Below, in pieces: positions 46,854 through 55,532 of a stretch of 64,000 nucleotides of DNA; position 1 is the stretch's first letter, and each line of letters begins with the position of its first letter. Origin of the DNA: Effrenium voratum (Eukaryota > Sar > Dinophyceae > Suessiales > Symbiodiniaceae); NCBI GenBank assembly GCA_963377175.1, contig CAUJNA010003816.1:1398041-1462040 (forward strand), given 5' to 3'. Made by a program: the position numbers and the translations under genes. Below the pieces are notes generated by a model. The model saw only the letters and a list, made by a program, of their open reading frames with translations, ran no database searches and was not told the DNA's origin.

Positions 46854-46869
46854 GGTTATGAGCCCAACG
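46854..46869 (+). other. Primer-binding site for half initiator tRNA-Met
   Basis: GGTTATGAGCCCAACG begins at the first base after the left repeat. Its complement, CGTTGGGCTCATAACC, reads as the anticodon stem-loop of initiator tRNA-Met: GGG, the loop CTCATAA with anticodon CAT, then CC. Drosophila copia and Ty5-like elements are primed by such an internal tRNA-iMet fragment instead of the tRNA 3' end. The host tRNA sequence is not in the window, so the match is to the known eukaryotic consensus. Confidence 0.8.
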
Positions 46870-46900
46870 TTTTTCCTGTAGGCCCTCCTAAGGGCACGCC

Positions 46901-47260
46901 ATGGCATCCTCGGCTGGGTCGGCGCAGACCGCTGACTCGCCGGAGACGGCGATGGTGCCGTGGCAGCCAAGCCGCGAGGACGCGGTGCCGCTGGGGCCGG
47001 CGGTGGATGTGAATCCTTTTTGGTCTGAGAAGGCCAAGGAGGAAGCGCAGCTCAAGGCGCTTCGCCCGAAGGATCTGCCGGAGGTGGAGGAGGAACAAGG
47101 GTCGCTGGTAAGCCCGGGAGCGCTGCCAGTGGGCTCGATCTACAGCGCGGAGATCCCGGCGGGTGGCCTTGATGAGCTCCTCGGTGCCTTCAAGCAGGTC
47201 ATCACGCAAAACCAGGTGCTCTGGCAAAGGTGCGTGAAGGCGGCGGAAGCAAGGCCATGA
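46901..47260 (+). CDS. gag: Retrotransposon gag N-terminus (first reading frame)
   Basis: Opens with ATG in the context GCCATGG, 31 bases after the primer-binding site, and encodes about 119 residues starting MASSAGSAQT. It contains a NPFWSEKAKEE stretch that I recall from gag leaders of dinoflagellate copia elements; I could not search for it. The frame stops at 47260, but coding character continues in the -1 frame from about 47245, where AAGGCCATGAAGGAG resumes. The start is chosen because it is the first ATG of the element and lies in good context. Confidence 0.7.
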   Translation: MASSAGSAQTADSPETAMVPWQPSREDAVPLGPAVDVNPFWSEKAKEEAQLKALRPKDLPEVEEEQGSLVSPGALPVGSIYSAEIPAGGLDELLGAFKQVITQNQVLWQRCVKAAEARP

Positions 47261-50200
47261 AGGAGTTGGGGGATGCGCCACGTGGTCCTGGGATGGGGCC
47301 GGGGGTGGACGCGCCTCGTGCTGCTCCGGGAGGTGGTGATCTGTTGGGTCTTCCGGGAGGAGGTGGAGTTGGCGGACCTTTGGTGCTGCGAGCACGACAA
47401 GGAGGACCTGGAGATCAGAGCGGGTACCAAACCCCAACGGCGCTGGCGGGAGCCTATGGTGGTGCACCGCCTGGAGGAGGACCTCGGGAGCGTCGAGCAG
47501 ATGATGGTCCTGGAGGGCTTCATCCTGAGCAACCTCAAGGGGGAGAACCTGGTCGTGGAGGCGCGCATCGCGGAGGTGGGCAAGGACCAGGAGATCCTTC
47601 TGAAGGAGCGCTACTACCTGGCTATGGAAACGGGTGGGTCACTGGACGTCAGGATGCGGGTCTTCGAGGTGAGGGCCAGCCACCTGGGCACGAAGGAGGT
47701 GGGTTTGGTGCGGCTGGTCGTCATGCAGATCAGCATCTACCCGGCGGAGGGTTTCATGGAGGGTGGCCCTATGGCGCTGGTGGACCCGGAGGTCCCGGTG
47801 GAGGTGCGGCGGCCATGAATCCGTGGATGGGAGGATGGACGCCTGGAGAAACCGTTCGCACGGTGGAGTTGCCGGCATTGGGTGAGGTGAAGGAAGGCGA
47901 GCTCGGGTCATTGGTGGTGGGGGATTGGCTGATGTTGATCAGCCCGGTGATGAAGGACCTCACTGTCAGTTCCGGAGCATGGTGGGATCAGGTGCTTGCA
48001 GTGGCGGCAGAGGCCTACGCGCAGTGGTTGCAGGCGGATCCTTTGCAGCGGCTTCACATCAGGCCGCGGGCGGTGGAAGATGAAGGTGGTCGTTGGAGTC
48101 GGGTGGCTCAGCGGGCACAGGCCATGTTGGTGGCTGCTTTGCCACCAGGGTTGAAAGCGGAGGTGCTTGCGGAGCGAGCAGCAACGGCCTGGGAGATTCT
48201 GTTCCGGGTGTTTACTAGGTACCAGCCAGGAGGGCTGGCGGAGAGATCACAACTCCTCAGAGGCTTGGTTGAGCCGCGGGTGCCAACGACGCTGAGTGAG
48301 GTGGTGGATGGGGTGAGGACTTGGAAAAGGTGGCTTGCCCGGAACCGTGAGCTGAAGGTGGCGATTCCGGATGCTACGTTGCTGGTTGGAGCCCTGGATC
48401 GGTTCGTCGGGATGGTCACGAAGCATTCTGGCCAGGCGATGTTCAGATTGAATGCGGCACGAGCTGGACTGCGGGTTGACGTGGCTCCCAGTTTGGAGGC
48501 GGTGGCGCAGCTGGCGGACGTCGTCCTGGCGGAAGGAGAAGCAGCACTACATGGAGCTTCGACCTCATCTACTACAACCGCAAAGGTCAAGGCGCTGGTG
48601 ACCAAGGATGGGGGAGGTTGGGAAAAGGGTAAGGACAGCCCAAAAGGAGGAGGGAAAGGCAAGGGCAAGGATGCTTCGGCGGCTCCGGTGTGCCGGTTCT
48701 TCCTCACGGATGGGGGCTGCAAGAAGGGAGCGGATTGCACCTACAAGCATGAGTTCGACGGGGACAAGCGTGGACGCTGTTGGAATTGCGGAGGGACTTC
48801 GCATACCCGCAAGGACTGCCCGGTGAAGGTGCGAAAGCCTCGCGATGGAGATGGCGGAGCCAAGAACTTCAGCGAGAATGATGTGAAGGGCCAGGCCGTG
48901 AAGAAGGTCGAGGTGGATGCATCGGCGCCTACTACCGGTGGAGGAGAAGGATCGCCCGCGTCAGGGGCAGGGAAGACATCACAGTCAGATGGAAGTGATG
49001 GTGAAGCCGTGCGGGGACTCATTCAGGAAGCAGCGGGATTGCTGAAGAGCTTGAGGGGCCCTGAGTTGAGGAGGATTCAAGTGAGCTCCCTGGAGGTTAA
49101 GAACAAGAGGGCGCTGCTGGATGGAGGAGCGACGCACAGCCTGAGGCAGTGTGTATCGGCACAAGAGTGGGAGGAGGCTCGGGAGGTCGAGGTGCATTTG
49201 GCGCAGGGGACGGTCTTTTTGCGGCTCATCCCGTGGACGAGGACGTTGTTGACCACAGAGGAGGTCCAGCCCATCGTTCCCCTGGGGTACCTGGTGCAGA
49301 GGGGCTACTCGGTGAAGTGGGAAGAGGACCGCTTTCAGCTGACTGATCAGCATGGGCGGACTCTAGACACCGCTTTGGAAGGAGGCTGTCCCACGGTAGA
49401 TGAAAGCCTCGGGTTGGAGCTCATCAAGGAGTTGGAGCTGGAGGCGCTGAAGCACCAGATGCGGTTGATGGCGTTGAGAGGAAAGCCGTTGACGACGCAG
49501 GAGGAGGAGAAGGTTGGCCTGGAGATGGTCAAATGGCTTCGGAGGCTGAGGGAGCTATTTCTTGAAGTGCCAGAACGCATTCTGGAGCGGCTGCCCCCGA
49601 GGTCGGAATGGACGAGTTTGCCGTGGAATAGGCAGACTAGGAGGAGGATTCAGAAGGCCAAGGAGGTCATCCTACACCTTTATTCGGGCCCGGACGCGAA
49701 GTTCTGGGAGAAGGAGTTGGAAACAGCCGACAGAGTGGTGCTTTGCATTGATCTGGAGCTGGGAGAAGGCCAGGATGTTGGAAAGGACGGCGTGATGGCC
49801 TATCTGATGGAGCTGTGTGCTTCGGGAAAGGTGAAGCAGATCTTGGCGGGCCCTCCGTGTCGGACTATCTCAAGGATGAGGTTTGTGCAGCCGGGACCGC
49901 CACCGTTGAGGACGAGAGATGGAGAAGAGCGCTTTGGTTGTCATGGGCTTCCTCAGGTGCTGATGGACAAGGTGGATGGAGATACGGTGCTCTGGTTGAG
50001 GCCAATGCTGCTGTACATGGTGGCGGAGGAGGCCAGTTCGTCCAAGGTTGGCTTCCTGGCGGAGAATCCACAGGATCCGGAGTCCTATGTGGAAGGAGGT
50101 CAACGAGCCGCAGAAGCTCGGGAGCGGTATCCTTCGTACTGGGCTTGGGATGAGTGGAAAAGGTTCAAGAAGGCCTACAAGATGAAGGAGTACCACTTCG

Positions 50201-50463
50201 ATCAGGGGCCCTTTGGCCACGCAAAGACGAAGCCTACGACGATAGGCACCAACATGGAGATGCTCGAGCAGCTGGACGGTGTTCGAGGAGGAGGATCGGA
50301 TAAAGGTCCGCTGGGAAAGACCTTGGAGGAGCGGATGGCGGCTTCGAAGAAATGGGCTGCCTGGGCGCCAGGGATGAAGAAGGCGATTGCCATGGCCGTT
50401 CGCATAGGCTTGGAGCAGGTGAAGCTGAAGGGGCTGAGTGCCGAAGGCGCACTTGGCGAATGA
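47230..50463 (+). CDS. Retrotransposon gag, protease and methyltransferase-like domain
   Basis: Begins with a Gly/Pro-rich linker, then the gag core from about 47815 (MNPWMGGWTPGE). A CCCH zinc finger (C-x8-C-x5-C-x3-H, about 48691-48750) is followed by a CCHC knuckle (CWNCGGTSHTRKDC, about 48778-48820). The aspartic protease motif is LLDGGATHS near 49111-49140, with DGG in place of the more usual DSG. From 49663 a Rossmann-like segment has ILHLYSG, then AGPPCRTIS at about 49846-49872, ENPQDP near 50065 and KPTTIGTN near 50230. These correspond in order to C5 cytosine-methyltransferase motifs I, IV (catalytic Cys after Pro), VI and a C-terminal KPT motif. The frame stops at 50463; integrase follows in the +1 frame. 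The open frame starts at a GTG, so the true N-terminus is the preceding entry. Confidence 0.85.
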   Translation: MREGGGSKAMKELGDAPRGPGMGPGVDAPRAAPGGGDLLGLPGGGGVGGPLVLRARQGGPGDQSGYQTPTALAGAYGGAPPGGGPRERRADDGPGGLHPEQPQGGEPGRGGAHRGGGQGPGDPSEGALLPGYGNGWVTGRQDAGLRGEGQPPGHEGGGFGAAGRHADQHLPGGGFHGGWPYGAGGPGGPGGGAAAMNPWMGGWTPGETVRTVELPALGEVKEGELGSLVVGDWLMLISPVMKDLTVSSGAWWDQVLAVAAEAYAQWLQADPLQRLHIRPRAVEDEGGRWSRVAQRAQAMLVAALPPGLKAEVLAERAATAWEILFRVFTRYQPGGLAERSQLLRGLVEPRVPTTLSEVVDGVRTWKRWLARNRELKVAIPDATLLVGALDRFVGMVTKHSGQAMFRLNAARAGLRVDVAPSLEAVAQLADVVLAEGEAALHGASTSSTTTAKVKALVTKDGGGWEKGKDSPKGGGKGKGKDASAAPVCRFFLTDGGCKKGADCTYKHEFDGDKRGRCWNCGGTSHTRKDCPVKVRKPRDGDGGAKNFSENDVKGQAVKKVEVDASAPTTGGGEGSPASGAGKTSQSDGSDGEAVRGLIQEAAGLLKSLRGPELRRIQVSSLEVKNKRALLDGGATHSLRQCVSAQEWEEAREVEVHLAQGTVFLRLIPWTRTLLTTEEVQPIVPLGYLVQRGYSVKWEEDRFQLTDQHGRTLDTALEGGCPTVDESLGLELIKELELEALKHQMRLMALRGKPLTTQEEEKVGLEMVKWLRRLRELFLEVPERILERLPPRSEWTSLPWNRQTRRRIQKAKEVILHLYSGPDAKFWEKELETADRVVLCIDLELGEGQDVGKDGVMAYLMELCASGKVKQILAGPPCRTISRMRFVQPGPPPLRTRDGEERFGCHGLPQVLMDKVDGDTVLWLRPMLLYMVAEEASSSKVGFLAENPQDPESYVEGGQRAAEARERYPSYWAWDEWKRFKKAYKMKEYHFDQGPFGHAKTKPTTIGTNMEMLEQLDGVRGGGSDKGPLGKTLEERMAASKKWAAWAPGMKKAIAMAVRIGLEQVKLKGLSAEGALGE

Positions 50464-51661
50464 CCACCTCCCGTTTCATCGGGGATGCCGCACGTGCCTG
50501 GAAGGAGCAGGAAAGGCGCGATACCACCGAAGGGTAGTGAGCCCTGAGAGCTACACGCTGGCGATTGACCTGGCGGGGCCCTTCAAACCTGGACGAGATC
50601 AAGAAGGTGTGGGACGATATATCGTCGTTGGCACCTACACGGTTCCGGTGACCCGGCAGGGACGAATGCTCATGCACTTGGCCCCGGAGCACCTGGCGTG
50701 GCTGGAAGGTCCTGGTCGAGGAGACGTACCGGAGGAGGTGAAGGAGATGAAGAGGTGGAAGAAACGGGACTACGACGTCAAGAAGTTGAGGGGCACGGGA
50801 GCAGGCGGACCGGCATGGAAGTTCGTAAAGTGGAGGCTCTCGGTGGACCTGGACACTCATGAGATCTTGGAGTCCAAGAGCATGATCGGAAAAGATCAGA
50901 AGGCGATGCAGACGGAGATCGCCAAGCAGCGAAACCTCTTCACGGTGCTCTACTACCGGGAGGAGGAAGGAGACTTGGAGGGACCGCGAGGGGAGGATGA
51001 CATGGAGCTTGACCCTGCGGGAGATGATGAAGCAGTTGAGGAGGAAGAGGAGCCATCTCCAGATGACGGGGAAGAGTGGCTGAAGAAGATAGAGAAAGAA
51101 GAGGACTTTGAGGTCCGGCAGCTCACGCTGGTGGAGATCGTGAAGACGAGAGGAGAAGCTCTGGAGGCCGTGGTCAAGATGACCACAAAGCTACGCTATC
51201 ACGGACTACCTGTCCGGCGCCTTCACAGTGATAGAGCGGGCGAGTTCACGTCCAAGAGGGCCAAGAAATGGGCTATGGAACGCCTCATTATGCGGACGTT
51301 CACTGACGGCAGCTCATGGAAGATGAATGGGCGGGCCGAGGCGGAGGTGGGGTTCATCAAGAGGCTGACCAAGACGCTGCTCAAGGGCTCGGGCGTGGAG
51401 GAGAATCTATGGCCGTTGGCGGCACGGCATGCTGGGGAACGAAGATGGAGGTCGCAGCTGGAGGCCATGAACTATCCGGTCAAGCCGTTGAGGGCTTTCG
51501 GGAGTGTGGCAATGGCGAAGACCAAGGCATGGAATCACCGGTCCAAGGATTGGGAAGCCACCAGGGAGGAGGTGACCATCTTGGGGCCGGATGTCACTAT
51601 GTCGGCGTCTTCGGGAGGGTACTTCGTCCAGGGGGAAGATGGGAACACACCACGGATGTGA
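50438..51661 (+). CDS. Retrotransposon integrase (shifted frame)
   Basis: Opens in frame +2 just before the upstream frame stops. It starts with an HHCC-type zinc-binding stretch (HLANDH...CRTC, about 50450-50498). The catalytic core shows D in AIDLAGP (about 50565), D in HSDRAGEF (about 51225) and E in NGRAEAEV (about 51340), the D,D-35-E triad. An acidic insertion rich in Glu/Asp lies at about 50965-51075 between the first and second catalytic Asp. The frame ends at 51661, but the natural continuation lies in the -1 frame from about 51645. No start codon is expected; this would be made by frameshift or is a broken frame. Confidence 0.85.
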   Translation: MPKAHLANDHLPFHRGCRTCLEGAGKARYHRRVVSPESYTLAIDLAGPFKPGRDQEGVGRYIVVGTYTVPVTRQGRMLMHLAPEHLAWLEGPGRGDVPEEVKEMKRWKKRDYDVKKLRGTGAGGPAWKFVKWRLSVDLDTHEILESKSMIGKDQKAMQTEIAKQRNLFTVLYYREEEGDLEGPRGEDDMELDPAGDDEAVEEEEEPSPDDGEEWLKKIEKEEDFEVRQLTLVEIVKTRGEALEAVVKMTTKLRYHGLPVRRLHSDRAGEFTSKRAKKWAMERLIMRTFTDGSSWKMNGRAEAEVGFIKRLTKTLLKGSGVEENLWPLAARHAGERRWRSQLEAMNYPVKPLRAFGSVAMAKTKAWNHRSKDWEATREEVTILGPDVTMSASSGGYFVQGEDGNTPRM

Positions 51662-54600
51662 TTGAGACGGAGGAACCGCCTGAAGAGGAAGGGCCACTTG
51701 CTGGTGGTGCTGGAGCAGAAGATGGATGGCCAGGAGGAGGTGGTCCCCGGAGGAGGATTACATCCAAGAGGCCGCCTGATCGAGAATGGGAGCCGGACCT
51801 GAGGACCTTGGTGATGGAATGTCAGGTCTGGGGGAGGCACATGATGGAGGAGGAATGGCGTCTAGAAGAGGAACAAGGCGCTGACCACGACATGGTGAAG
51901 AAGACCGTCGGGATGCTGGCGGAGGAGGACGCTCGAGTGGGGGCATGGTTGGCGGCAATGCAGAAGGCTGAGGATCTTGACTCTGAGGAGACTTGTGCGA
52001 GAAAGGCAACAGAAGAAGAGGTCTTTCTTCAGACCAAGACCTACGCCTTGGCAGATGTGAGGAAAGAAGTGGAGAAGTGGAGGCCCTCTATGGTAGAAGA
52101 GAGGGCGGCTTTGCTGAACTCGGGCGTGATCCGGGCCATCAATCAGCGGGAAGCCGAGGCGCTCAAGAAGGAGGCGCTGGAGAAGGGCATACCGTATGAC
52201 CGGGTTCCGGGGAAGGCGGTGTTCACGAGGAAAGCTGCTACAGGACGACGGAAATGCCGTGGGGTCGCCTGTGGAAACTTCATGTCGGAGAGGCCCGCGG
52301 CGGACACCTATGCTGGAGGCATTGACGCGTCTCAGGTGAGGGCGATGGTGGCGGCTGGGGCGCAGCGGGGATGGACTCTTGCGGGGGTCGATGTGAAAAC
52401 GGCGTTCTTGCAAGTGCCGCCGGGCAGGTCCAAGGACATTGTAGTGGTCAACCCTCCAACCATCTTTCAGGAGTGCCAGATCACGGAGCCGGGAGAGCTT
52501 TGGGCGGTGGAGGGATCCGTTTACGGCCTTACTACGTCACCCAAGGACTGGGCGAACCACCGGGACGAAACCATGGGCGCGATCAACTGGGAGATGGAAG
52601 ATGACGAGGGCACATGGGCTTGCTGGTTCGAGAAAACCAAGGAAGTGAATCTGTGGAGGATCAAGAGCAGTCGGCACGGACAAGATGAGACGGTGGGCTA
52701 CATGGCGGTCTACATCGACGACCTGTTGATCACTGGAGATCGCGGGGCGGTGGCGGCGACGCTGCTCAAAATCCGGCAGGTTTGGGACACCAGCGACCCG
52801 GAGTGGCTGTCGGAGACAGAGGACCTGCGGTTTTGCGGGTTCGAATTCTCTCATGATGAGCAAGGGATCCGGATGCATCAGGAGTCCTACACGGCGGACC
52901 TACTGGACCGGCATCACATCGCCAAGGGCGGCACGCTGGGAGGAGTGGGGATTCCGGAGGAGGAAGGGCCCCCGAGTCCTGAAGATGTGCGGCAGGCGCA
53001 AGTCATCACTGGAGAGCTGTTGTGGCTTTCTTCGAGGACGAGGCCGGACATCACCTACGCGGTAGCCGTGATGGGACAGTGGACTACGAAGAGACCTCGG
53101 GGGGTCACGAGGATTGGAGAGAAGGTGCTGCAGTACCTGTGGAGGACGTCACGGGAAGGTTTGCGGTACCAACGTCTTGGTGCTGGAGATTATGGGCCGG
53201 ACCATCAACAGCATCGTGAACGTCGACGAGATGCAGTGGAGGCCTACGCGGATGCTTCTTTTGGAGCCCATGAGCACAAGTCGATCTCGGGATTGGCCGT
53301 GTACTACTCCGGCTGCCCCGTCTTCTGGGCTACGACGCGACAGGCGTGTATTGCGCTTAGTACGGCGGAAAGCGAGCTGGCGGCGCTCATTGAAGCCTGG
53401 ACGGCTTTGAGGGGAGTTGGTGGCTTGGTGGAGGAACTGGAGGAGAAGCCCGCGGAGCTTAGGCTCTACAGCGACAGTAGTGCGGCCCTGGCCATTGTCA
53501 ACGGGAGCTCGGGAAGCTGGAGGACGAGACATTTGAGGATCCGGGCTGCGGCGCTTTCGGAGGCGGTCAAGCTCGGTGATGTCCAGCTTCAACATGTTCC
53601 TGGGCAGAGTCTGGTCGCGGACGGCTTCACGAAACAGCTTGGGGCATCGCCGTTTGGGCGCTTCAAGGAGTCTTTGGGCTTCTATGGTGGGACGGTGGAG
53701 AGCGGTGAGAGCCCGGTGGAGGTTGTCAAGGTGAAGAAGATAGAAATCAGCCGAGACAGGAGATTGGAGAAAGTCCTGGGATTGCTGGTGGTGGCCTCTA
53801 CATGCGTGGAGCTGACAGAGGCGAAGGAGATGGACCTTGGGGAAGAAGGAGGTGGCTACTGGTGGCTGGTGGTGATCGTCGCCGTGGTCATCTTGCTGAA
53901 GCTGGTCAAGGAGCTTGGAGTGGTGGCACTGCGGAACTGCTTGCGAAAAGAGGAAGAGCTGCGGTTCCAGAGGACCTGTGCAGAAGCTGTGATGCCGGAA
54001 AGGCCCACGGAGAGCTCAGCCGGGGTGAACCTTTTCGCGGTAAACAGAGTGGTGGTGCCGGCGGAGAGTTACACGCTGGTGAGGACGGGCGTGAGGGCAC
54101 AGCTGCCCCAAGGAACGTGCGGGAGGATCACAACGGTGGCCAGCTTGGCTTTGAGAGGAGTTGAAACGGGATCCGCTGTCATTGAACGCGACTTCCGTGG
54201 AGAGGTGAGGATTTTGGTCAGGAACCATGGACCCCAGGACTACGTCATCGAGCCGGAAGAGGCGGTAGCGCAATTGGTGCTGGAGAAGGTTTCCCTGGCC
54301 AAGATCAAGGAGGTGAAGGAGTTGGACGGGCCTGTGAAGAAGCAGACAGAGGAGGTTGGTCCTTCGGTGAGATCGTTGGTGGTCGAGAAGGCGAGTGCTT
54401 CGTCAGGGAGATCGTCTATGAATTGGATGACGCCGGAGGTGAAAGGCTTTGGGAATGTGGGTGAGGGGTTGCGGCTGCGAAAGGTTGCACCAGCCGGTGG
54501 TGGAGATGGTCCTCCGGAGGTGACAGAAAGGCCATCGCAGGATGAACCTGGTGAAGATGAATGGGAGGTCGAGTTCCGCGAGAATGAGATTAGACTTTCC

Positions 54601-55392
54601 CGCATTCACATGGTGCCGCGCTACTGGGACTACATTCCGAGGCCTAGAGAGCTTCCACCCGGCATCAACTTTGAGGACTTGGACTACATCAGGATCTCCG
54701 AGATCGCTCCGGACGCTGAGAACGGCATGACCTGGGAGAGGATGGTCGAGAATTGGCAAGAAGAGCACTGGGAGAGGAGGACGCCATGGACGGGGTCTTC
54801 AAACTTCAGGGTCTTGAGGCGGCCCGAAGCCGGAGTGAGGAGCTCGAGTTCAAGTGGTCTGGGGCAACAACCTCCTGGGAACGGAGGAGGTGGAGAATCG
54901 GGATCAAGGCCTTCGGGTTTTTCGGGAGGGGATTCCTCGGCGGTTGGATCAGGGACATCGGCATCTACCGGAGGTGGTGGCGGTGGCATTGATGGGGCGG
55001 CAAACAAGCGGCCTAGGACGCATGGAGAGGAGATGATCTCGCGGCGGGTTGTGGGCGGTTCGGATCAGAACATGCTGGAGGTCATGCGGCGCGCTTTCTT
55101 TCAGGACCTTGAGGAGAGCGCGGTGGTCATGTTGTCCCATCCGCCTAAGGGGACACGGGATGAGTGGATTGAGGTGCCCCTTCCTGGCCTTGGAGAGATT
55201 GGCATCCAGGTCCACAGGAAGGAGCGCGTGAAGCTCTTCGACACGGAGAAGGAGGGCTACGAGGGAACGAAGCGCACCATTGCCTGGTCCGTTGGAGGAG
55301 GGCTGTGGGTGGATCTGTCGCCCCGGAAAGGGCGGCGCGAGAAGTTCGAGAAGGGCAAGTGGGTGGGCTACACCATCTTCAAGAAGAGCTGA
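51640..55392 (+). CDS. Retrotransposon reverse transcriptase, RNase H, hydrophobic segments and dUTPase-like domain
   Basis: Copia reverse transcriptase: GVDVKTAFLQVP near 52387 and the catalytic YIDDLLITGD at 52711-52740. RNase H: AYADASFG (about 53242), LSTAESELAAL (about 53356), LYSDSSAA (about 53464), then DGFTKQL. Copia pol normally ends near here. This one continues with a weak hydrophobic stretch (about 53770), a strong membrane-like helix WWLVVIVAVVILL (about 53860-53900), and a dUTPase-like domain: SAGVNLFA (about 54015), PQGTCGRIT (about 54106), SAVIERDFRGEV (about 54172) and AVAQLVLEK (about 54262). Position 3 of the catalytic motif is Glu where active enzymes have Asp, and the C-terminal P-loop-like motif is missing. 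A Gly/Ser-rich linker and a 130-residue tail of unknown function follow; TGA ends at 55392. The open frame extends upstream to 51316, but that part is antisense to the integrase reading and not coding. Confidence 0.85.
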   Translation, partial: WEHTTDVIETEEPPEEEGPLAGGAGAEDGWPGGGGPRRRITSKRPPDREWEPDLRTLVMECQVWGRHMMEEEWRLEEEQGADHDMVKKTVGMLAEEDARVGAWLAAMQKAEDLDSEETCARKATEEEVFLQTKTYALADVRKEVEKWRPSMVEERAALLNSGVIRAINQREAEALKKEALEKGIPYDRVPGKAVFTRKAATGRRKCRGVACGNFMSERPAADTYAGGIDASQVRAMVAAGAQRGWTLAGVDVKTAFLQVPPGRSKDIVVVNPPTIFQECQITEPGELWAVEGSVYGLTTSPKDWANHRDETMGAINWEMEDDEGTWACWFEKTKEVNLWRIKSSRHGQDETVGYMAVYIDDLLITGDRGAVAATLLKIRQVWDTSDPEWLSETEDLRFCGFEFSHDEQGIRMHQESYTADLLDRHHIAKGGTLGGVGIPEEEGPPSPEDVRQAQVITGELLWLSSRTRPDITYAVAVMGQWTTKRPRGVTRIGEKVLQYLWRTSREGLRYQRLGAGDYGPDHQQHRERRRDAVEAYADASFGAHEHKSISGLAVYYSGCPVFWATTRQACIALSTAESELAALIEAWTALRGVGGLVEELEEKPAELRLYSDSSAALAIVNGSSGSWRTRHLRIRAAALSEAVKLGDVQLQHVPGQSLVADGFTKQLGASPFGRFKESLGFYGGTVESGESPVEVVKVKKIEISRDRRLEKVLGLLVVASTCVELTEAKEMDLGEEGGGYWWLVVIVAVVILLKLVKELGVVALRNCLRKEEELRFQRTCAEAVMPERPTESSAGVNLFAVNRVVVPAESYTLVRTGVRAQLPQGTCGRITTVASLALRGVETGSAVIERDFRGEVRILVRNHGPQDYVIEPEEAVAQLVLEKVSLAKIKEVKELDGPVKKQTEEVGPSVRSLVVEKASASSGRSSMNWMTPEVKGFGNVGEGLRLRKVAPAGGGDGPPEVTERPSQDEPGEDEWEVEFRENEIRLSRIHMVPRYWDYIPRPRELPPGINFEDLDYIRISEIAPDAENGMTWERMVENWQEEHWERRTPWTGSSNFRVLRRPEAGVRSSSSSGLGQQPPGNGGGGESGSRPSGFSGGDSSAVGSGTSASTGGGGGGIDGAANKRPRTHGEEMISRRVVGGSDQNMLEVMRRAFFQDLEESAVVMLSHPPKGTRDEWIEVPLPGLGEIGIQVHRKERVKLFDTEKEGYEGTKRTIAWSVGGGLWVDLSPRKGRREKFEKGKWVGYTIFKKS

Positions 55393-55429
55393 GGGGTTTG
55401 AGCAGGTTCTTTTTCCGGGTGAGACCCTT

Positions 55430-55443
55430 AAAAGAAGGGGGAG
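55430..55443 (+). other. Polypurine tract
   Basis: A 14-base all-purine run (AAAAGAAGGGGGAG) directly abuts the right terminal repeat, the position where plus-strand DNA synthesis is primed in LTR elements. Confidence 0.85.
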
Positions 55444-55532
55444 CCCTGATGTTTGAGTTGCGGATGAAATCACTGGGCATGGATAGCCCCTTTTTGGCCG
55501 AAGAAGGAAAATAGCCTGCAGTTAGTTGAGTG
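55444..55532 (+). repeat. 3' long terminal repeat (89 bp)
   Basis: Perfect copy of the left repeat. It is preceded directly by a polypurine tract and followed directly by the second copy of the CTAAC target duplication. Absence of any difference between the two repeats points to a young insertion. Confidence 0.9.

Larger units (their letters stand above)
46765..55532 (+). mobile_element. Ty1/copia-type LTR retrotransposon with methyltransferase-like and dUTPase-like domains
   Basis: Both ends are defined. An 89-bp repeat at 46765-46853 recurs without a mismatch at 55444-55532, and the element is bounded by the 5-bp direct repeat CTAAC (46760-46764 and 55533-55537). A primer-binding site directly follows the left repeat and a polypurine tract directly precedes the right one. 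Domain order is gag (CCCH finger plus CCHC knuckle), aspartic protease, cytosine-methyltransferase-like domain, integrase, reverse transcriptase, RNase H, hydrophobic segments, dUTPase-like domain. Integrase before reverse transcriptase is the Ty1/copia order. Identical terminal repeats imply recent insertion, yet the reading frame changes three times (about 47.24, 50.45 and 51.64 kb), so the copy may be defective, use frameshifting, or carry assembly indels. It lies antisense to the host genes on both sides. Confidence 0.95.

Noticed and set aside
51316..51640. N-terminal extension of the reverse transcriptase frame
   Set aside because: This part overlaps the integrase core read in another frame, where D,D-E residues are conserved.
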